From: Clostridia bacterium
GTDB lineage: Bacteria > Bacillota_A > Clostridia > Oscillospirales > CAG-272
Length of the DNA stretch: 64,000 nucleotides
Assembly (NCBI GenBank): GCA_017466455.1
Contig: JAFTUD010000002.1
Location: 186,001 to 250,000, forward strand
Reading direction: 5' to 3'
Positions 60,763-64,000 of this stretch are shown one piece after another; the stretch's first letter is position 1; each line of letters begins with the position of its first letter. The position numbers were made by a program, and so were the translations under genes. Below the pieces are notes generated by a model that worked only from the letters and a program-made list of their open reading frames with translations, did not search any database and was not told the DNA's origin.

Positions 60763-61499
60763 CAAAATTTTTACAAAGCATATTTTATACTTCCTCCGTG
60801 GAAAATCCCGTTGGAATAAATCCCGGATATGACACTTACACCGGACTTAAAAACGCAACAATAGAGGTTAGCGATTTTTGGATTTGCATTGCGGTTGCAG
60901 TAATTCTTGGACTTGCGGTTGCGTTTTGCTACATGTTCAAAAACGAATTTTCTAAAAACCTCGTTGTTTCAATCGCACTTCTCCCCGCTATCGTTGCGGT
61001 GCTTATCATGCTTGTAAACGGAAATATCGGTGCAGGAGTGGCTGTCGGCGGTGTATTTGCTCTTACAAGGTTCCGTTCAGCGCAAGGAACGGCTAAGGAA
61101 ATAACACATATTTTCCTTGCAATGGCTATTGGACTTACACTTGGACTTGGATTTGTTGGAATTGCAATCGTTCTTGTCGTCGTTGTTGAAGGACTTAACT
61201 TCGTATTCTCTCTTACAAAATTCGGAGTTATCAACGATAAAAGAAGAACACTTAAAATCACAATTCCAGAAAACCTTGATTACACAACGCTCTTTGATGA
61301 CTTATTCAAGATGTACACAACTGATGCGATGCTAACGAAGGTAAAGCTAAGAAATCTCGGAACTATGTTCCGCCTTACATACTCTGTTACATTGAAGGAT
61401 GAAAAGCTTGAAAAGGAATTCATTGATGAAATCCGTATGAGAAACGGAAATCTTGATGTCCTTTCATCAAGACTTCAAACCACAACCGAAGAATTATAA
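60759..61499 (+). CDS. DUF4956 membrane protein
   Basis: 246 residues: extracytoplasmic N-terminal part, four membrane helices (about 40-165; GGVFALTRFRSAQGTAKEITHIFLAMAIGLTLGLGFVGIA is the family core) and a cytoplasmic ACT-like tail (RTLKITIPENLDYTTLFDDLFKM). Translationally coupled to the VTC gene; the pair may act in polyphosphate production and export, which remains inference. Confidence 0.88.
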   Translation: MTKFLQSIFYTSSVENPVGINPGYDTYTGLKNATIEVSDFWICIAVAVILGLAVAFCYMFKNEFSKNLVVSIALLPAIVAVLIMLVNGNIGAGVAVGGVFALTRFRSAQGTAKEITHIFLAMAIGLTLGLGFVGIAIVLVVVVEGLNFVFSLTKFGVINDKRRTLKITIPENLDYTTLFDDLFKMYTTDAMLTKVKLRNLGTMFRLTYSVTLKDEKLEKEFIDEIRMRNGNLDVLSSRLQTTTEEL

Positions 61500-61505
61500 T
61501 ATACA

Positions 61506-61540
61506 AAAAGCGTCTCGGGCAACCGAGGCGCTTTTCCTTA
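61506..61540 (+). terminator. Terminator of the VTC-DUF4956 operon
   Basis: AAAGCGTCTCGG (61507-61518) with CCGAGGCGCTTTT (61523-61535), GCAA loop (one T-G), T-rich end. Confidence 0.85.
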
Positions 61541-61545
61541 ACAAG

Positions 61546-61575
61546 TAAAAACGAGAAGGAAATCCTTCTCGTTTC
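61546..61575 (-). terminator. Terminator of the lipoprotein gene
   Basis: Minus strand ACGAGAAGGA (61563-61572) with TCCTTCTCGT (61551-61560), then TTTTAC. Confidence 0.8.
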
Positions 61576-61581
61576 TTTAAT

Positions 61582-62001
61582 TTATTTTGACTGATTGAAA
61601 ATTTCAATAGCATCAGGATTGATTGTCATAAGGAAGCAGTTTCCATTGACAAGATCGGACTCTTGAGCCTCTTCAAGCGCGTCCTTCATATCCTCGTTGT
61701 CAGCCATAGCCTTAGCAAGCTCTTTGTCGGACTTGAATTCCCAAACAACAGCTGTTGACAAAGCGGATGTAATACCACCCAAAATTCCGTCGCCTTCCTT
61801 TTGGAAAGTGTGAATGGTGTAAGTAATGTCTCCGTCGTCAGTTGTGATTGTTCCGGTCTTTTCGTTATCCTCATTTTGCAATGTATAACCTGCATCCTCA
61901 AAGTCACTCTTAATTGATTTGTACGTAGAGCATGAAGCAAGCATCATTACAGACATAGCAAGAACAAGAACCAAAGCAACGATTCTAAGTGTCTTTCTCA
62001 T
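61582..62001 (-). CDS. Small lipoprotein of unknown function
   Basis: 139 residues: signal peptide with lipobox LASC (Cys24), then a short Asp/Glu-rich mature domain (SDFEDAGYTLQNEDNEKTG..., ITYTIHTFQKEGDG, ADNEDMKDALEEAQESD). No family recognised. Start ATG 62001 follows AAAGGAGGATAATGTA. Own promoter and terminator. Confidence 0.8.
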   Translation of the reverse strand: MRKTLRIVALVLVLAMSVMMLASCSTYKSIKSDFEDAGYTLQNEDNEKTGTITTDDGDITYTIHTFQKEGDGILGGITSALSTAVVWEFKSDKELAKAMADNEDMKDALEEAQESDLVNGNCFLMTINPDAIEIFNQSK

Positions 62002-62031
62002 TACATTATCCTCCTTTATTAAAGTAATTTA

Positions 62032-62060
62032 ATTATACCACCATTTGCAATATAAGTCAA
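62032..62060 (-). promoter_or_regulatory. Promoter of the lipoprotein gene
   Basis: Minus strand: -35 TTGACT (62055-62060), 17 bp, -10 TATAAT (62032-62037). Confidence 0.8.
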
Positions 62061-62075
62061 GAGTTAAAATGAAAT

Positions 62076-64000
62076 TCACCAAGATAAAATTGCAAGCTGA
62101 TGTAAACTCATCGCTTCAATTTCAAATGTAACCTCGTTTCCGTTTTGCTTAAATTCGATCTCATTTCCGCTTGGTTCAAGTCTTATAGACTTAATTTTTT
62201 TGTCAAGATTGAGAGTGAATTTTACATTATGCAGAGTTGGAAAATCCTCGAGCAAGCAAACATTTCCACGATTTACAGGCGGTGCGTAAAGAACATGAAG
62301 TGCAAAGAAATTATCGCTTTCACTTCTTCTGAGTCTTACTCTACCGCAGGACGGAAGATTTTCGGTCCTTATATATCTGTCATAAATTGTATCAAATGCT
62401 TTTTTGATATATCTTTCAAGCACATAGCTTCCTGACTGGTCGTACGCTTCAAAAACAGGATGTGCAAAGTATAAAACATTTCCCTTTTTGATTAGCGCCG
62501 GATAATCAGCCGGCTCAAGCTTGAACGGAGTGTTTTTATGGCTACAATAATGACCGTAAGTACGATTGAAATACGGCTCATGCACACGGGCCAAGACTTC
62601 TCCGTCGCTTTCTGCAACATATGCGCTTGAATAGCTTAAAAACGGTGTTTTAATCTCGTCTATTTCGCATGCTATAAAGTCCTTATCAGAGCCGGAATGT
62701 CCCTTCAAAACGATTCCAAGCTCATCAAAAATACTCTTTCCGCTTGCGATTATCTTTCCGCCATTGCCTACAAAATCTATTATACGCTTTTTATCATCAT
62801 TTGTGAATTTAACATTATCGGGAAGAACAACACACTTATATTTTGAAATATCCTCTCCGCTTTCAACAACATCAAAATCAAGGTGCATGATTTGAAGCAT
62901 CTTGGAGCATCCCATATCAGACGCATTTGAATGGCTTATCCAAAGCGCAATGTCGGTATATGCCTTAGTATTTTCGGAATACTTTTCAATTTTGCTAACA
63001 TAATCAAAGGCGTGTCCGATAACTGCATAAGTGCTTTCGTCAAGCTTTCCGCATGGATGTAGCTGGTCGCCAACTGACATTGACGCACCTATGCTTAACA
63101 TATCAGCACACTCGTACTTAAGAGCATCCTTATTCTTAAATCCGCCAAATTCACCCCAAGCATGATGGAATTTTCCTGTCATTCCCCAAAACATTTTCCC
63201 GAATTTTTCAAAATATTTTGCGCGAAGCGGCATAAGGTCATATCCGCCCCAAGCGGTTGGCAAATCCTCAAGCTCATAATGAGTTTGATAAGGCGCATAT
63301 TCAGGTCTGTTCATATCAGCGCCACCGTTATAAAATACAGGTGCATCCTTTGCAAATTCATGAACAATCCCGGTAAGATCCTTCATCAGCTCAATGCGCT
63401 TTATTCTATAATATTTTCTTGCGTCCTCGTAATTGTCAGGATCAAGACCCATTTCCTTCATTCCCGCTCTACAGCTATCGCATGCACAAGCATCTCTCAT
63501 AAAGCAAATGTCATAGAAAACTCCATCAGATGGATCAAATTGCTCACAAACCTCTCTTGTTATATCCTCAAGATATTTTTTATAAGGTCCTACGGGGCAA
63601 AGTGTAATCCAAGAGCAATCGCTAAGGGGTGTATCATCAGGCTCATTAAACTTTCCGCCGTTGAAGCCAAATGTAAGTCTTCCCTTGTTCCAAAAATCAA
63701 TCTGATGCCATTCGGGATGCTCAGTAGCGTCTTTTTCGCTCCAGCCCATGGTTATGTAAATAGGTGCTTTTGCTCCCGCATCGTGGATAGCCTCTATTTG
63801 CTCCTTTAAAAGATTGAATTTAAGGTGAGGATGAACCGTGCCGAGCTTTGTAGGATAATATGAATATCCATGATGGCACTTCGCAAAAACAGTTATTAAA
63901 TCAACCTTTGAGTCCTTAATAACCTTTGTAAATTCCTCTTTGTTAAATTTTTCTCCAATGCCCTCTATAAAAGGGCTTGTGTGGAAGTCAAGATGTACGC
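62076..64000 (-). CDS. Glycosidase-like TIM-barrel protein (GHL6/beta-galactosidase-trimerisation type), 5' end missing
   Basis: The reading frame is open from the stop at 62076 to the window edge (641 codons). The first visible residues (HLDFHTSPFIEGIGEKF, then FAKCHHGYSYYPTKLG, APIYITMGWSEKDATEHPEW) lie upstream of the first internal ATG, so the start is beyond 64000. Barrel-type catalytic candidates are FYDICFMRDACAC and DLPTAWGGYDLMP; the later part (SHSNASDMGCSKMLQIMHLDFDVVESG, VVLPDNVKFTNDD, GGKIIASGKS) fits a beta-galactosidase-trimerisation domain. Similar proteins are annotated hypothetical glycosyl hydrolase 6 or fucosidase-like; substrate not known. It lies upstream of the lipoprotein gene on the same strand. 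Confidence 0.8.
   Translation of the reverse strand, partial: VHLDFHTSPFIEGIGEKFNKEEFTKVIKDSKVDLITVFAKCHHGYSYYPTKLGTVHPHLKFNLLKEQIEAIHDAGAKAPIYITMGWSEKDATEHPEWHQIDFWNKGRLTFGFNGGKFNEPDDTPLSDCSWITLCPVGPYKKYLEDITREVCEQFDPSDGVFYDICFMRDACACDSCRAGMKEMGLDPDNYEDARKYYRIKRIELMKDLTGIVHEFAKDAPVFYNGGADMNRPEYAPYQTHYELEDLPTAWGGYDLMPLRAKYFEKFGKMFWGMTGKFHHAWGEFGGFKNKDALKYECADMLSIGASMSVGDQLHPCGKLDESTYAVIGHAFDYVSKIEKYSENTKAYTDIALWISHSNASDMGCSKMLQIMHLDFDVVESGEDISKYKCVVLPDNVKFTNDDKKRIIDFVGNGGKIIASGKSIFDELGIVLKGHSGSDKDFIACEIDEIKTPFLSYSSAYVAESDGEVLARVHEPYFNRTYGHYCSHKNTPFKLEPADYPALIKKGNVLYFAHPVFEAYDQSGSYVLERYIKKAFDTIYDRYIRTENLPSCGRVRLRRSESDNFFALHVLYAPPVNRGNVCLLEDFPTLHNVKFTLNLDKKIKSIRLEPSGNEIEFKQNGNEVTFEIEAMSLHQLAILSW

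Noticed and set aside
1..64000. CRISPR array, prophage or insertion sequence
   Set aside because: I saw no regularly spaced repeats, no transposase or integrase frame and no terminal inverted repeats in the window.

Overview
The window is a continuous stretch of low-GC bacterial chromosome. It most resembles an anaerobic, gut-type member of the Clostridia (Bacillota). Evidence: strong GGAGG-type ribosome binding sites, sigma-A promoters with 17-bp spacers, frequent TTG/GTG starts, sporulation-family genes (spmA, spmB, yabP, yabQ, spoVB-like), a zinc-type L28, an RNase J, paired Rel/Dtd/HemZ genes, and carbohydrate enzymes aimed at fucosylated glycans. Coding density is high and most genes lie in long operons. 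No phage, insertion sequence or CRISPR array was found.

Layout. 1-4.8 kb (minus): a purine operon purE-purF-purM-purN-purO-purH' behind a ZTP riboswitch that contains an intrinsic terminator. The last two steps to IMP are split between a stand-alone AICAR transformylase (cut by the window edge) and an archaeal-type PurO cyclohydrolase. The PurF lacks the N-terminal catalytic cysteine. 4.9-8.0 kb (minus): a GH95 alpha-L-fucosidase with a class IV aminotransferase. 8.1-16 kb (plus): spmAB, a small membrane protein, RNase J behind a structured leader, and a heterodimeric ABC exporter with a DUF308 membrane protein. 16.5-21.3 kb (minus): fatty-acid kinase FakA/FakB, an XRE membrane regulator with a palindromic operator candidate, and a ParA ATPase with an AT-hook/ribbon-helix-helix partner. 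21.5-26.5 kb (minus): rluA-DUF3810-murA-DUF1858-trmK-nif3, apparently read from a leaderless promoter.

26.6-35.7 kb is mainly plus-strand housekeeping: yajC, a TIGR04086 membrane protein, (rplS on minus), lepB, rbgA, rnhB, yraN, an M19 dipeptidase, a metallophosphoesterase, tig, clpP, clpX. 35.8-39.2 kb (minus): capE-capF-capG, a complete set for UDP-N-acetyl-L-fucosamine, next to a tRNA-Pro(GGG). 39.6-43 kb: DUF1540, yabQ, yabP, rqcP, hup. 41.5-53.3 kb (minus): nine tightly packed genes from cdaA to a spoVB-like flippase, which put the c-di-AMP cyclase, RecJ and the (p)ppGpp synthetase/hydrolase on what looks like one transcript. 53.4-64 kb: a DUF6873-like protein, rpmB, a MutS-like ATPase, a TIM-barrel isomerase, an AraC-GNAT-like fusion, a DUF2974 hydrolase, a VTC-domain/DUF4956 pair, a lipoprotein, and a large glycosidase-like gene that runs off the right end.

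How it fits together: the window combines core growth functions (purines, tRNA and ribosome maturation, proteolysis, cell-wall precursors, two nucleotide alarmones) with surface-glycan synthesis (FucNAc) and glycan breakdown (GH95, the partial glycosidase), as expected of a host-associated spore-lineage anaerobe. I did not find an unmistakable new defence or mobile system. The best candidates for something underdescribed are the cysteine-less PurF with split PurH/PurO, the structured rnj leader, the ParA/AT-hook pair, and the combined c-di-AMP/(p)ppGpp operon.
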